In this document: positions 20,921 through 30,091 of the stretch, one piece after another | Position numbering within the stretch: position 1 is the stretch's first letter | Layout: every line of letters starts with the position of its first letter | DNA from: Xanthomonas sp. 3793 | GTDB lineage: Bacteria > Pseudomonadota > Gammaproteobacteria > Xanthomonadales > Xanthomonadaceae | Direction of reading: 5' to 3' | Length of the DNA stretch: 64,000 nucleotides | NCBI RefSeq assembly: GCF_024806835.1 | Contig: NZ_JANTYU010000003.1 | Coordinates: 538,570 to 602,569 of the forward strand | Translations under genes and position numbers: made by a program | Notes under the pieces: model-generated | What the model was told of the DNA's origin: nothing | The model's input: the letters and a program-made list of their open reading frames with translations, nothing else | Database searches by the model: none

Positions 20921-21841
20921 ATGCCGTTTCTTGAACTGACCCTGCCCTGCTCCGATACCACCCAGCCCCGCTTCCAGAACGCGCTGGAGGACGTCGGCGC
21001 GCTGGCGGTGACCCTGCTCGATGCCGATGCCGATACCAGCAACGAGCGCGCCATTCTGGAGCCTGGCGTGGGCGAAATGCCGTTATGGAATTCGCTGGTG
21101 CTGACTGCGCTGTTCGATGGCGAGAGCGACGCGCTGGCAGTGCTTGCGGCGCTGGAAGCGTTCGACCCGGAGCTGGACTGGAGCCAGGTGGCACTGCGCA
21201 TGGTCGAGGACAGCAACTGGGAACGCGCCTGGATGGATCTGTTCAAGCCGATGCAGTTCGGCGCGCGCACCTTCATCGTGCCGTGGAATCACGACCTGCC
21301 CGAAGCGGCCGACACGCCGCAGGCCGCCGTGGTGCGGCTGGATCCGGGCCTGGCGTTCGGGTCGGGGACGCACCAGACCACCGCGCTGTGCCTGCGCTGG
21401 CTGGACAGCCTGGCCGGCAGCGGCGAGCTGCAGGGCCGCAGCGTGCTCGACTTCGGCTGCGGCTCGGGCATTCTGGCCGTCGCCGCGCTGAAGCTGGGCG
21501 CCGCCAGCGCCGTGGGGGTGGACAACGACCCGCAGGCGCTGCTGGCGACGGCCGACAATGCCGAGCGCAACGCCGTGGCCGCGCAGCTGGCGGTGTATCT
21601 GCCGCAGGACGAGCCGGTGCAGACTTATCCGGTGGTGGTCGCCAACATCCTGGCCTCGGCACTGGATGCGTTGGCCGACACCCTGGCCGCACGCGTGGCG
21701 CCGGGCGGCCGCATTGCCCTGTCGGGCATCCTGCACGGCCAGGAGGACGAGTTGCTGCAACGCTACGCGCCCTGGTTCGACCAGCTGCGTTGCGAGCGCG
21801 ACGAAGACTGGATGCGCATCGACGGCGTCCGCCGCAGCTGA
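20921..21841 (+). CDS. prmA: Ribosomal protein L11 methyltransferase
   Basis: SAM-dependent trimethylation of ribosomal protein L11. The 306 residues comprise an N-terminal substrate-recognition domain and a Rossmann methyltransferase domain. Visible motifs are [18 protein letters not shown] motif [21 protein letters not shown], and [10 protein letters not shown]. The start at 20921 ([10 protein letters not shown]) matches the family; an in-frame ATG 15 nt upstream is less likely. In Pseudomonas-like genomes prmA is followed by a DUF3426 gene, dusB and fis. Here a membrane protein and an XRE regulator have come between prmA and DUF3426, and dusB is absent. Confidence 0.96.
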   Translation: MPFLELTLPCSDTTQPRFQNALEDVGALAVTLLDADADTSNERAILEPGVGEMPLWNSLVLTALFDGESDALAVLAALEAFDPELDWSQVALRMVEDSNWERAWMDLFKPMQFGARTFIVPWNHDLPEAADTPQAAVVRLDPGLAFGSGTHQTTALCLRWLDSLAGSGELQGRSVLDFGCGSGILAVAALKLGAASAVGVDNDPQALLATADNAERNAVAAQLAVYLPQDEPVQTYPVVVANILASALDALADTLAARVAPGGRIALSGILHGQEDELLQRYAPWFDQLRCERDEDWMRIDGVRRS

Positions 21842-21853
21842 TCGCCGGCTCGC

Positions 21854-22345
21854 TCACCGCTGCGGGCGGCTGGCGCGGATCTGCGCGGTGGTCACCGCAT
21901 CGGCCACGCTGATCGCACGCAGGCGGGTCACCGCCTGCCAGCCGGCACGCTGTAACGCCACACTGCGCCAGCGCCCGGCCTGCCGGGCCGCACCCACACG
22001 CAAGCCCAGCTCGGCCAGCAACAGCGCCACCCAGGCGCCCGCCGACCACGCCTGCACGCCGGCCAGCGCCACGCCTGCAGCCAGAACTGCAAGCGTCGCC
22101 CCGATCCCCAGCAAGGGCCAATGCCGATAGCGCAGCGCCCAGCCGCGCGGCGCCAGCGCGGCTGACCAATGCATGCCCTCGGCAATGGCATCCCACTCCT
22201 GATTGCGTCGCCAGACCTGGTAGCAGGGCGCTCCACGAAAGTGCGCGACCGCCGGATCCAGCGGCGAATCGGCCGGCCACGGTGCGTTCGGCGGCGGTGT
22301 CTGGCCAGGCCGCTGGCCGGGGTTTGGAGTGACAGGCTCGACCAT
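21854..22345 (-). CDS. Hypothetical membrane protein, divergent from XRE regulator
   Basis: 163 residues, family not firmly recognised (resembles small DUF2628-like membrane proteins). A Pro-rich cytoplasmic N-terminus (TPNPGQRPGQTPPPN) and a soluble part (AHFRGAPCYQVWRRNQEWDAI) precede two membrane helices (about 87-107 and 110-128), followed by a basic tail. The start at 22345 is supported by AAGGAGG six nt upstream; the ATG 6 nt earlier is too close to that site. It converges with prmA (12-bp gap) and diverges from the XRE regulator, whose palindromes probably control it. Confidence 0.75.
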   Translation of the reverse strand: MVEPVTPNPGQRPGQTPPPNAPWPADSPLDPAVAHFRGAPCYQVWRRNQEWDAIAEGMHWSAALAPRGWALRYRHWPLLGIGATLAVLAAGVALAGVQAWSAGAWVALLLAELGLRVGAARQAGRWRSVALQRAGWQAVTRLRAISVADAVTTAQIRASRPQR

Positions 22346-22388
22346 GAACATCCTCCTTGAGTTCGCTGTGATCACATCCTCGACGCCA

Positions 22389-22435
22389 TTGCGACAGTAT
22401 CGCAAACATATGTCGATATGAAAGTTATACGAACT
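22389..22435. promoter_or_regulatory. Three palindromes in the divergent XRE control region
   Basis: Three perfect inverted repeats in a row: TTGCGA-N5-TCGCAA (22389-22405), CATAT-N4-ATATG (22407-22420) and AGTT-N5-AACT (22423-22435). They fill the AT-rich spacer between the membrane-protein gene and the XRE gene. They are likely operator sites, possibly autoregulatory. Confidence 0.55.
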
Positions 22436-22496
22436 ATCCCAAAGCGCCGCTAGGGCTATATCTCCCGGCCCTGTCCGCCTCCCGATCCGGTGCCGT

Positions 22497-22874
22497 GTGA
22501 GCAAGCTGTACGAACGAGTACGCGAAGCCCGCAGCTTCACCAAGCTGACCCAGGAAGCCCTGGCCGGCGAGCTGGGCGTCACCCGCAGCGCAGTGGCGCA
22601 GTGGGAAATGGCCGAGGGCACCGCGCCGTCGGTGGAGAACCTGATCGGTCTGGCCAAGCGCAGCGGCATGGCGTTCGAATACCTGGCCACTGGCCGCGGC
22701 GACCGCGTGTTCGGCCCGCCGGTGTCGACCATTGCCGAGGAACCGGCCCAGTACCGTCGCCTGGACGATCAGCAACGCGTGCTGCTGGCCCGCTTCGACA
22801 CCCTGGCGCCACGTCAGCGCAGCGGGCTGCTGGATCTGCTGCTGGCCGAGGGCAAGACGCGGCGCAGGCGGTGA
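22497..22874 (+). CDS. XRE-family transcriptional regulator
   Basis: 125 residues from a GTG start. The N-terminal helix-turn-helix (LYERVREARSFTKLTQEALA, then GVTRSAVAQWEMAEG) is of the Cro/CI type; a short C-terminal helical segment (QRVLLARFDTLAPRQRSGLL) may dimerise. It diverges from a small membrane-protein gene, with three palindromes in the shared control region. It is immediately followed by a 7-bp tandem repeat array. Target unknown; self-regulation is the simplest guess. Confidence 0.85.
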   Translation: MSKLYERVREARSFTKLTQEALAGELGVTRSAVAQWEMAEGTAPSVENLIGLAKRSGMAFEYLATGRGDRVFGPPVSTIAEEPAQYRRLDDQQRVLLARFDTLAPRQRSGLLDLLLAEGKTRRRR

Positions 22875-22876
22875 GT

Positions 22877-22980
22877 TCGGGATTCGGGATTCGGGATTCG
22901 GGATTCGGGATTCGGGATTCGGGATTCGGGAGTCGGGAGTCGGGAGTCGGGATTCGGGATTCGGGGGTCGGGAGTCGAAG
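22877..22980. repeat. Tandem 7-bp GGGATTC repeat array
   Basis: About fourteen copies of GGGATTC, GGGAGTC and close variants start three nt after the XRE stop codon. It is the same unit that makes up the inverted arms in the groES-groEL, accB-accC and purH-purD spacers, here in one orientation only. Confidence 0.9.
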
Positions 22981-23197
22981 CCACGTGTTTGCTGCGGCGT
23001 CGTGTGAGCTGCGGCGGTGTTGGCGGTTGTCGTGGGCAAACCGCGACTTTCCGTGCACCTGCTCCTGTGTTGGCGTCGCCGTATCGCCGCCAGGGCGCTG
23101 GGCCGGCGTGCGCGGGTGGAGCACGTCGCTGTCCCACGACGTTCGCCCATCGCCGTAGCCGTGGTTGAATAGCGGTCTTCCCGCTGCACGCCTGCCG
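22981..23197. other. Gene-free spacer before the DUF3426 gene
   Basis: About 215 bp with no gene and no Cys-rich zinc-ribbon coding sequence that could belong to the following protein. No promoter recognised. Confidence 0.4.
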
Positions 23198-24265
23198 ATG
23201 TCAGAGACTCCGCCACCGCGCCGCCCCCTGGCCACCTTTCTGCGCGCAACGCCGCCGCCTGCACCGACGTTGATTCAACCGCCCGTGGTGCCGGCCACTG
23301 CGCCAGCGGAGCAGGTGGTGCCGATGCCCGCGGCCGGGCTGCCCGCTGCTCCCGTATCGCAACCGGTGCCTGCGCCCGAGGTCGCTGCAGCAGACGTGCC
23401 GGTCGTGCGTGCGCCGCTTACCGCGCCGGCACAGACCCCGTCGCCCGCTGATGCAGACGGCAGCGCCCATCCAGACCAAGCCGGGCTGCAGGAAACCACC
23501 GCGCGTGGACGCGTGGCGCCGCAGCTGGCGCTCGAGCAGGACGCGGCAGGCGAGGCACCAGACGACACCATGACCAGCACCGCGCCCCATGCCGCGCCCG
23601 ACGCCGCAGACCGGCAGGAGAGCGAGGCTGTCGATGCGGGCAACCTCGACGCGTCCAGCGTCGCGCTCGCAGCCGACGCGCAGCACGACCACGTCGTCGG
23701 GCAGGCGCGCGCCCACGCAACGCCAGTGCATCCCTTGCCCACGCCTGCCGTGGCAGCGCCCACCTTCGCGCGCCGAGGGCTCGGCCGCCCACGACTGCGT
23801 GCCAGCGGGCGGCAGTGGGCGCTGCTGCTCGGCCTGGCCGGGTTGCTGGGCCTGCAGATCGTCATCGCCGACCGTGCGCATCTGGCCGGCGACGCGCGCT
23901 GGCGGCCGCTGGTGGCCAGCGCCTGCGCGGTGGTGCGCTGTACGCTGCCGGCGTGGCGCGAGCCGGCCACGCTGACCCTGCTCAATCGCGACGTGCGCCC
24001 GCTGCCCGGCGTGTCCGGCGTGCTGGAGATCCAGGCCAGCTTCCGCAACGATGCGCGCTGGGCGCAGGCCTGGCCCTGGTTGCAGCTGTCGCTGTCCGAT
24101 GCCGATGGACGGGTGATCGGCACCCGGGTGCTGTCGCCGCAGGAATATCTGGGTAAGGCGCCGGCCGAGCACGACACGCTGGCGCCGGGTCAGGCCGTGC
24201 AGGTGGCGTTTCGCGTCCGCGAACCGGCCGCCAGCACCGCCGCCTTCAGTTTCGACTTCCGCTAA
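23198..24265 (+). CDS. DUF3426-domain membrane protein
   Basis: 355 residues. A long Pro/Ala-rich, low-complexity region (1-210) is followed by one membrane helix (about 219-239, WALLLGLAGLLGLQIVIAD) and a C-terminal DUF3426 domain (about 255-355: ACAVVRCTLPAWREPA, GVLEIQASFRNDARWAQAWPWL). Relatives usually begin with a zinc ribbon (two CxxC pairs); none is present here or just upstream. Role unknown; the family is conserved beside fis and prmA, as here. The start ATG at 23198 is preferred over one 33 nt upstream because the latter lacks context. Confidence 0.82.
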   Translation: MSETPPPRRPLATFLRATPPPAPTLIQPPVVPATAPAEQVVPMPAAGLPAAPVSQPVPAPEVAAADVPVVRAPLTAPAQTPSPADADGSAHPDQAGLQETTARGRVAPQLALEQDAAGEAPDDTMTSTAPHAAPDAADRQESEAVDAGNLDASSVALAADAQHDHVVGQARAHATPVHPLPTPAVAAPTFARRGLGRPRLRASGRQWALLLGLAGLLGLQIVIADRAHLAGDARWRPLVASACAVVRCTLPAWREPATLTLLNRDVRPLPGVSGVLEIQASFRNDARWAQAWPWLQLSLSDADGRVIGTRVLSPQEYLGKAPAEHDTLAPGQAVQVAFRVREPAASTAAFSFDFR

Positions 24266-24365
24266 GCGGACACAACCTCGCCCGCTCGCTACATGGGCGT
24301 GGCGAGCGATGAGGTCACGCGCTAGACTCACTCCCCCTCGCCGGCCACGCGCCCCGGCCTCGTGA

Positions 24366-24653
<288 letters not shown>

Positions 24654-24900
24654 GACGGGATTCGGGAATCGGGATTGGGGAATCGTTGGAGCGTGGGTGT
24701 GCTGCGGGCTGGTAGTGCGCTGGGCTGGCACGCTTGGTGAGGTGACGCGGCCGTTAGTCGATGCTTGCAGCGCATTGTGGAATGTTCTGCGTGTTGATGC
24801 CCGGTAGGGCTGCCTGATGCGCCCCCCGCTGCCACGCCTCTGGGCAGAACCTGCTTAGTCCCCAGCGTGGCCCGCATCGCGGGCCGACCTCATCTGATCG
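24654..24900. other. Gene-free region between fis and the ice-nucleation gene
   Basis: Starts with a short GGGATTCGGGAATCGGGATT tract (24658-24684), the same 7-bp family seen elsewhere. Otherwise no gene or signal is evident. Confidence 0.45.
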
Positions 24901-24930
24901 GGCCAACCGCCGCCTAGCCGGCGGTTGGCC
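24901..24930 (-). terminator. Hairpin downstream of the ice-nucleation gene
   Basis: GGCCAACCGCCG-N6-CGGCGGTTGGCC is a perfect 12-bp stem about 45 nt beyond the stop codon of the minus-strand ice-nucleation gene. No T-run follows, so it may be a processing or Rho-type end. Confidence 0.6.
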
Positions 24931-24974
24931 GTAGCCTCGATCGGCAATGCCGACCGCCTGGGCGAGTTAATTGC

Positions 24975-27900
24975 TCAGTTCGGCAATTGCGTTATCGCTG
25001 CATGATCCGCTGCGAAGGCCGGGTCGCTGCCATGGTCCAGCACGATGGTGTCGAACGGGTCGTCGAATTTTTCCACCACGTTCCTGTCGTCGTCGACCTG
25101 ATAGGCGGTGTCGGCCTCGACGCCCTCCTCGCCGGTCTTGGCGATGATGTTGGTATAGCGCTTGCCGTCCCAGCAGCGGAAGATCAGCACCGAGTCTTCG
25201 CCACCGGTGAGGGTGGATCCCAGGCTGCCGATCAACCGGCTGTTGGCGCCCGCGGTCAGGATGCTGTTCTTGCCGGCGGTCAACTTGCTGCGGTCGCCCG
25301 CCATCAGCGTGCAGTCGTCGCCGGCGGTGAGTTTGCTACGGTCGCCGGCCGTGAGGAAGCTGTTGCGACCTGCCAGCAACTTGCTGCGATCGCCAGCGGT
25401 CTGGGTGCTGTCGGCGCCGGCGATCAGCTTGCTGCGGTCGCCCGCTGTCTGGATGCTGCCCATGCCGGCGATCAACGTGCTGCGCGAACCGGCCGTCTGC
25501 GAACTGAGCTTGCCGGCAATCAGCATGCTGCGATGGCCGGCGATCTGGGTACTTTCGTGTCCGGCGATCAACGAGCTTCCATAGCTGGCGATCTGGTTGC
25601 TGCCGTAGCCGGCGGTCAGATAGCTGCGCACGCCGCTGGTCAGGGTGCTGCCATACCCGGCGATCAGCGAGCTGTCCTGCCCGGCGGTCTCGGTGCTGCC
25701 GTAGCCGGCGGTCAACGAGCTATTGTCCTGCGCGGTCAGGGTGCTGCCATAACCTGCCGTCAGCGTACTGTCGCCACCGGCAGTCTGGCTGCTGCCGTAG
25801 CCGGCGATCAGCGTGCTGGAAAATCCGGCGATTTCGGTGCTGCCGTAGCCGGCGGTGAGCGAGCTGTTTTCCAGTGCGGTCAGCGTACTGCCGTAGCCGG
25901 CGGTCAGGGTGCTTTCGTAACCGGCGGTCTGGGTACTGCCATAGCCGGCGATCAGGGTGCTTTCGTAACCGGCGGTGGAATTGCTGCCGTAGCCGGCGGT
26001 CAGAATGCTGCCGTGTCCTGCGGTTTGGGTGCTGCCGTAGCCGGTGGTGAGCCAACTGATTTCCTGCGCCGTCTGGGTGCTGCCATAACCGGCGGTCAGG
26101 GTGCTTTCGTAGCCGGCGGTCTGCGTGCTGCCATAGCCGGCAATCAACGAACTCTGGAAGCTGGCGGTGGAGGTACTGCCGTAGCCGGTGATCAGCCAGC
26201 TGCTGCTTTGCGCGGTCTGGGTACTGCCGTAACCGGCCGTCAGGAAGCTGTCGTAACCGGCCGTCTGAGTGCTGCCATAACCGGCGATCAGCGAGCTGTC
26301 CGGGCCGGCCATGGAGGAACTGCCGTAGCCTGCGATCAGCGAGCTTCCCTCTTGCGCGGTCTGGGTGCTGCCATAGCCGGTGGTGAGAATGCTCTTGTAG
26401 CCAGCCGTCTGCGTACTGCCGTAACCGGCGATCAGCGAGCTGTCGTGCCCGGCGGTGGAGGTGCTGCCGTAGCCGGTGGTGAGCGTGCTGCGTTCCTGTG
26501 CGGTCTGTGTGCTGCCGTAGCCGGCGGTCAGGATGCTCTTGAAGCCGGCCGTCTGCGTACTGCCATAGCCGGCGATCAGCGAGCTGTCCGAGCCGGCCGT
26601 TGAGGAACTGCCGTAGCCGGCCGTGAGCAGGCTGCCCTCTTGCGCGGTCTGGGTACTGCCGTAGCCGGTGGTGAGGATGCTCTTGAAGCCGGCCGTCTGC
26701 GTGCTGCCGTAGCCGGCGATCAGCGAACTGTCCGAGCCGGCGGTGGAGGTACTGCCGTAGCCGGCGGTGAGATCGCTGCCTTTGCGCGCCGTCTGCGTGC
26801 TGCCGTAACCCGCCGTGAGCGAACTGTCGCCGCCGGAGGTCTGGGTGCTGCCGTAGCCGGCGATCAACGTGCTCTCGGCACCCGCCGTCGACGTGCTGCC
26901 ATAGCCGGTAGTGAGATCGCTGCCCTTGCGCGCCGTCTGCGTGCTGCCATAGCCCGCCGTCAGCGAACTGTCGCCGCCGGAGGTCTGGGTGCTGCCGTAG
27001 CCGGCGATCAACGTGCTATCGGCACCCGCCGTCGAGGTGCTGCCGTAGCCGGTGGTCAGATCGCTGCCCTTGCGCGCGGTCTGCGTGCTGCCATAACCGG
27101 CCGTGAGCGAACTCTCTCCACCGGACGTCTGCGTGCTGCCATAGCCGGCGATCAGCGTGCTGTCGGCGCCGGCCGTAGAGGTGCTGCCATAGCCGGTGGT
27201 GAGATCGCTGCCTTTGCGTGCGGTCTGCGTACTGCCGTACCCGGCGGTCAGCGAGCTGTCGCCACCGGAGGTCTGCGTGCTGCCATAGCCAGCGATCAAG
27301 GTGCTGTCGGCACCGGCGGTGGAGGTACTGCCGTAGCCGGTGGTCAGATCGCTGCCGCTGCGCGCGGTCTGGGTGCTGCCGTAGCCGGCCGTCAACGAAC
27401 TGGCGTTGCCCGAGGTCTGCGTGCTGCCGTAGCCGGCGATCAGCGTGCTCTCGCCACCGGCGGTCGAGGTGCTGCCGTAGCCGGTGGTCAGGTCGCTGCC
27501 GCTGCGTGCGGTCTGCGTGCTGCCATAACCGGCGGTCAGCGAGCTGTCGCCACCGGAGGTCTGCGTACTGCCGTAACCGGCGATCAGGGTGCTGTCGGCA
27601 CCGGCGGTGGAGGTACTGCCGTAGCCGGTGGTCAGATCGCTGCCGCTGCGTGCAGTCTGCGTGCTGCCATAGCCGGCAGTGAGCGAACTGGCGTTGCCCG
27701 ACGTCTGCGTACTGCCGTAGCCGGCGATCAATGAACTCTCCGCGCCTGCGGTTGCGGTGCTGCCATAACCAGCGGTCAGATCGCTGCCCTTGCGCGCGGT
27801 TTGGGTGCTGCCATAGCCGGCCGTGAGCGAACTGTCGCCTCCGGAGGTCTGCGTGCTGCCATAGCCGGCGATCAAGGTGCTGTCGGCACCGGCGGTGGAG

Positions 27901-29120
27901 GTACTGCCGTAGCCGGCGGTCAAATCGCTACCGGTGCGCGCGGTTTGCGTGCTGCCATAACCGGCGGTGAGCGAGCTGGCATTGCCCGATGTCTGCGTGC
28001 TGCCATAGCCGGCGATCAACGAGCTGTCGGCGCCGGCGGTTCCCGTGCTGCCATAACCGGCGGTCAGGTCACTGCCGTCCTGCGCGGTTTGCGTGCTGCC
28101 ATAGCCGGCAGTGAGCGAGCTTTCGCCACCGGACGTTTGCGTGCTGCCATAGCCGGCGATCAGCGAGCTGTCCGTGCCCGCGGTGCCGGTGCTGCCGTAA
28201 CCGGCGGTGAGGGCGCTACCGCCTTGCGCCGTCTGGGTACTGCCGTAACCGGCGGTCAGCGAACTGTCGCCGCCGGACGTCTGGGTGCTGCCATACCCGG
28301 CGATCAGCGAGCTGTCAGCCCCGGCGGTTTCGGTACTGCCATAGCCGGCGGTCAGATCGCTGCCGCTGCGCGCGGTCTGCGTGCTGCCGTAACCGGCCGT
28401 CAGCGTGCTTCCGCCGCCGGCGGTCTGCGAGCTGCCATAACCGGCCACGATGGTGCTGTCCGATCCGGCCACCCCGGTGCTGCCATAGCCGGCGATCAAC
28501 TCGCTGCGGTTACCCGCCGTCTCGGTGCTTCCATAGCCTGCAATCAGCTGACTTTGATCGGCACCGGTGAGCGTGCTGCCATAGGTGGCGATCTCTCGCG
28601 TGCGCAGCGTGTCGTCTGGATGCGGCGGCATCTGCGCACCGCCGGCGGCGACCAACGGCGGCACGGGTGCGCCGGAATGGCCGCCCTGCTCCACTGCCGG
28701 CGCAATGAACTGCGCCTGCGCTGCCTTGGGAATGAATTCCGCGGCAATCATCGTCTCTGCAGGCAGCTCGGGCTGGGGCGGGGCATGCTGCGCGATGCCG
28801 GCGGCGATGCACTGCAAGGCGCCGGCACGGCCGCCGGCGTAGACCACCTCGGCCCTGGGGAACTTGATCATTCCCTCTTCGCCCAGCCAGATGATGTCGG
28901 CGGTATCCACAATGCAGACGACCCAATGCGCGTCGGCATGCATGTTCAGATGCGCATTGGTGCCCTGTCCCCACAACAGGCCGGTCAAGCCGTTTTCCTG
29001 TTTGATGCTGGGTTGCCAATGCCGGCATTCGACGATGCCTGCCTGTGGCCAGATCAGTCCGCAATGATCGGACATGTTGTTCGTGCAGGTGCGTAATGCC
29101 AGGACTTTTTCACGATTCAT
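24975..29120 (-). CDS. inaX: Ice-nucleation protein (InaX/InaZ family)
   Basis: A 1381-residue outer-surface protein that orders water and triggers freezing at high subzero temperature. The N-terminal domain (1-177) starts MNREKVLALRTCTNNMSDHC and is close to Pseudomonas InaZ. Then come 71 consecutive 16-residue repeats (178-1313), consensus AGYGSTQTAGxxSxLT. TxT rows form the ice-binding face and the Tyr ladder stacks the solenoid. The last dozen or so coils change to Arg/Lys-bearing forms such as AGDRSKL, known in this family to drive assembly. A 68-residue C-terminal domain (FRCWDGKRYT onward) ends the protein. The ATG at 29120 gives the family's N-terminus; an upstream in-frame ATG would add 17 unrelated residues. 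Confidence 0.97.
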   Translation of the reverse strand: MNREKVLALRTCTNNMSDHCGLIWPQAGIVECRHWQPSIKQENGLTGLLWGQGTNAHLNMHADAHWVVCIVDTADIIWLGEEGMIKFPRAEVVYAGGRAGALQCIAAGIAQHAPPQPELPAETMIAAEFIPKAAQAQFIAPAVEQGGHSGAPVPPLVAAGGAQMPPHPDDTLRTREIATYGSTLTGADQSQLIAGYGSTETAGNRSELIAGYGSTGVAGSDSTIVAGYGSSQTAGGGSTLTAGYGSTQTARSGSDLTAGYGSTETAGADSSLIAGYGSTQTSGGDSSLTAGYGSTQTAQGGSALTAGYGSTGTAGTDSSLIAGYGSTQTSGGESSLTAGYGSTQTAQDGSDLTAGYGSTGTAGADSSLIAGYGSTQTSGNASSLTAGYGSTQTARTGSDLTAGYGSTSTAGADSTLIAGYGSTQTSGGDSSLTAGYGSTQTARKGSDLTAGYGSTATAGAESSLIAGYGSTQTSGNASSLTAGYGSTQTARSGSDLTTGYGSTSTAGADSTLIAGYGSTQTSGGDSSLTAGYGSTQTARSGSDLTTGYGSTSTAGGESTLIAGYGSTQTSGNASSLTAGYGSTQTARSGSDLTTGYGSTSTAGADSTLIAGYGSTQTSGGDSSLTAGYGSTQTARKGSDLTTGYGSTSTAGADSTLIAGYGSTQTSGGESSLTAGYGSTQTARKGSDLTTGYGSTSTAGADSTLIAGYGSTQTSGGDSSLTAGYGSTQTARKGSDLTTGYGSTSTAGAESTLIAGYGSTQTSGGDSSLTAGYGSTQTARKGSDLTAGYGSTSTAGSDSSLIAGYGSTQTAGFKSILTTGYGSTQTAQEGSLLTAGYGSSSTAGSDSSLIAGYGSTQTAGFKSILTAGYGSTQTAQERSTLTTGYGSTSTAGHDSSLIAGYGSTQTAGYKSILTTGYGSTQTAQEGSSLIAGYGSSSMAGPDSSLIAGYGSTQTAGYDSFLTAGYGSTQTAQSSSWLITGYGSTSTASFQSSLIAGYGSTQTAGYESTLTAGYGSTQTAQEISWLTTGYGSTQTAGHGSILTAGYGSNSTAGYESTLIAGYGSTQTAGYESTLTAGYGSTLTALENSSLTAGYGSTEIAGFSSTLIAGYGSSQTAGGDSTLTAGYGSTLTAQDNSSLTAGYGSTETAGQDSSLIAGYGSTLTSGVRSYLTAGYGSNQIASYGSSLIAGHESTQIAGHRSMLIAGKLSSQTAGSRSTLIAGMGSIQTAGDRSKLIAGADSTQTAGDRSKLLAGRNSFLTAGDRSKLTAGDDCTLMAGDRSKLTAGKNSILTAGANSRLIGSLGSTLTGGEDSVLIFRCWDGKRYTNIIAKTGEEGVEADTAYQVDDDRNVVEKFDDPFDTIVLDHGSDPAFAADHAAITQLPN
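25182..28589 (-). repeat. 71 tandem 48-bp repeats encoding the ice-nucleation solenoid
   Basis: 3408 bp equals exactly 71 x 48 bp with no frame-breaking indel. Over much of the array three 16-residue coils form a 48-residue (144-bp) higher-order unit of the form TQTSGGDSSLT / TQTARKGSDLT / TSTAGADSTLI. The most similar 144-bp units lie at about 26,700-28,300, implying recent expansion or gene conversion there; repeats toward both ends are more diverged. Confidence 0.95.
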
Positions 29121-30091
29121 AAGGGTGATCTCATCTGGATATTCCAAACAGCTGCGCAAACCGGCGTGCATGTCCTGGCCGATGGAAAGGGTGCGAGGTC
29201 ATCCAGCCGTCATGGCGAGACTGATCCACCCGTTGGCAAGGGCAGCGCCGGTAATGCAATGGAGTCATCGACGAACGCATTGAGGCGCACGCGCACTGCG
29301 GTGTCTTGCTTGAATCGCAGGGTCATGGACGGCCGTGACTGCAAGACGCAGCTGGCATGGATGGCAAGGCTGGCTCCTGCGCGGCAGCCGTTGCAGCAAG
29401 TAGCAACTGGACGCCTCGCCGAGAGCGTCGTTGCTGTTGAATCGGTTGAGCGAACACATCAGCGAGTCCAGATCGTCGGTCAGCCCCGCTGGACAACTTC
29501 CCCCGCAGCAGAAGACATGTTCGCATTACCGAAGACCAGGAGCAGGCCATGCATGCGGATATCGGATTTTTTTATCAATCTGCGACCGGCTACGGATTAT
29601 GTTCGTCAGTGCGCCAGACGAGATTCAAACAATTTTGCGTACCCATCAGATACCGCAGCGAAAGAACACCCGGGTAAACACGAATCGCCATCACCGCGTG
29701 CAACTAAGACTCCCCCGCCTCTGGCAAGGCCAGGCGAGGATTTATAATGAGAAGTGGGTGATTTAATGTCCGTGATCCGTCGTCGCCTTCAGCTAGTGCA
29801 CTGTCCGCAGTTTCTAACTTGACGATCATGGTCCGGAGCAGTAACTGCTGTCCGCTAACCCGTGCGGCAGGTCGCAGGCCACTGATCGGCTGCCTGCACC
29901 TTGCTGCCAGCAACCAGAACCTCTTGCGACTGACTAACCGGCGAATATTCCAACGCAGCGTCGAAGGAATCGATCGTTGCGACGACTCAGGTGACGCTCC
30001 AAGCCCTGGCGGCAGCTCCGCCGACCGCGTCGTCTTTACCAAACCGATGCGCCGCGCCGCTGCCAGCCCTGCGCCAAGGTTCGTCACACGC
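29121..30091. other. Gene-free region upstream of the ice-nucleation gene
   Basis: Nearly 1 kb without a gene I can recognise. It includes the ice-nucleation promoter region (no clear -35/-10 pair) and a stretch at about 29,520-29,800 that is clearly less GC-rich than its surroundings, with TTTATAATG near 29,740. Short open frames on both strands look spurious. The composition suggests this flank, perhaps together with the ice gene, has a foreign history. Confidence 0.45.

Noticed and set aside
20217..21194. Minus-strand frame with RTRTRT / HTHTHT stretches across the hexamer array
   Set aside because: Low-complexity translation of GGGTGY repeats overlapping prmA; no start context or domain.
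22877..22980. CRISPR array
   Set aside because: Units are 7 bp with no spacers, and no cas genes are present; it is a simple tandem repeat.
24987..29096. Very long plus-strand open frames opposite the ice-nucleation gene (538, 364 and 431 codons)
   Set aside because: They follow the 48-bp periodicity exactly and have a repetitive Ala/Gly/Arg composition; they are open because the repeat lacks stops in that frame, not because they are genes.
29704..30087. 127-codon minus-strand frame upstream of the ice gene region
   Set aside because: No family features or ribosome-binding site, and composition unlike coding DNA of this genome.
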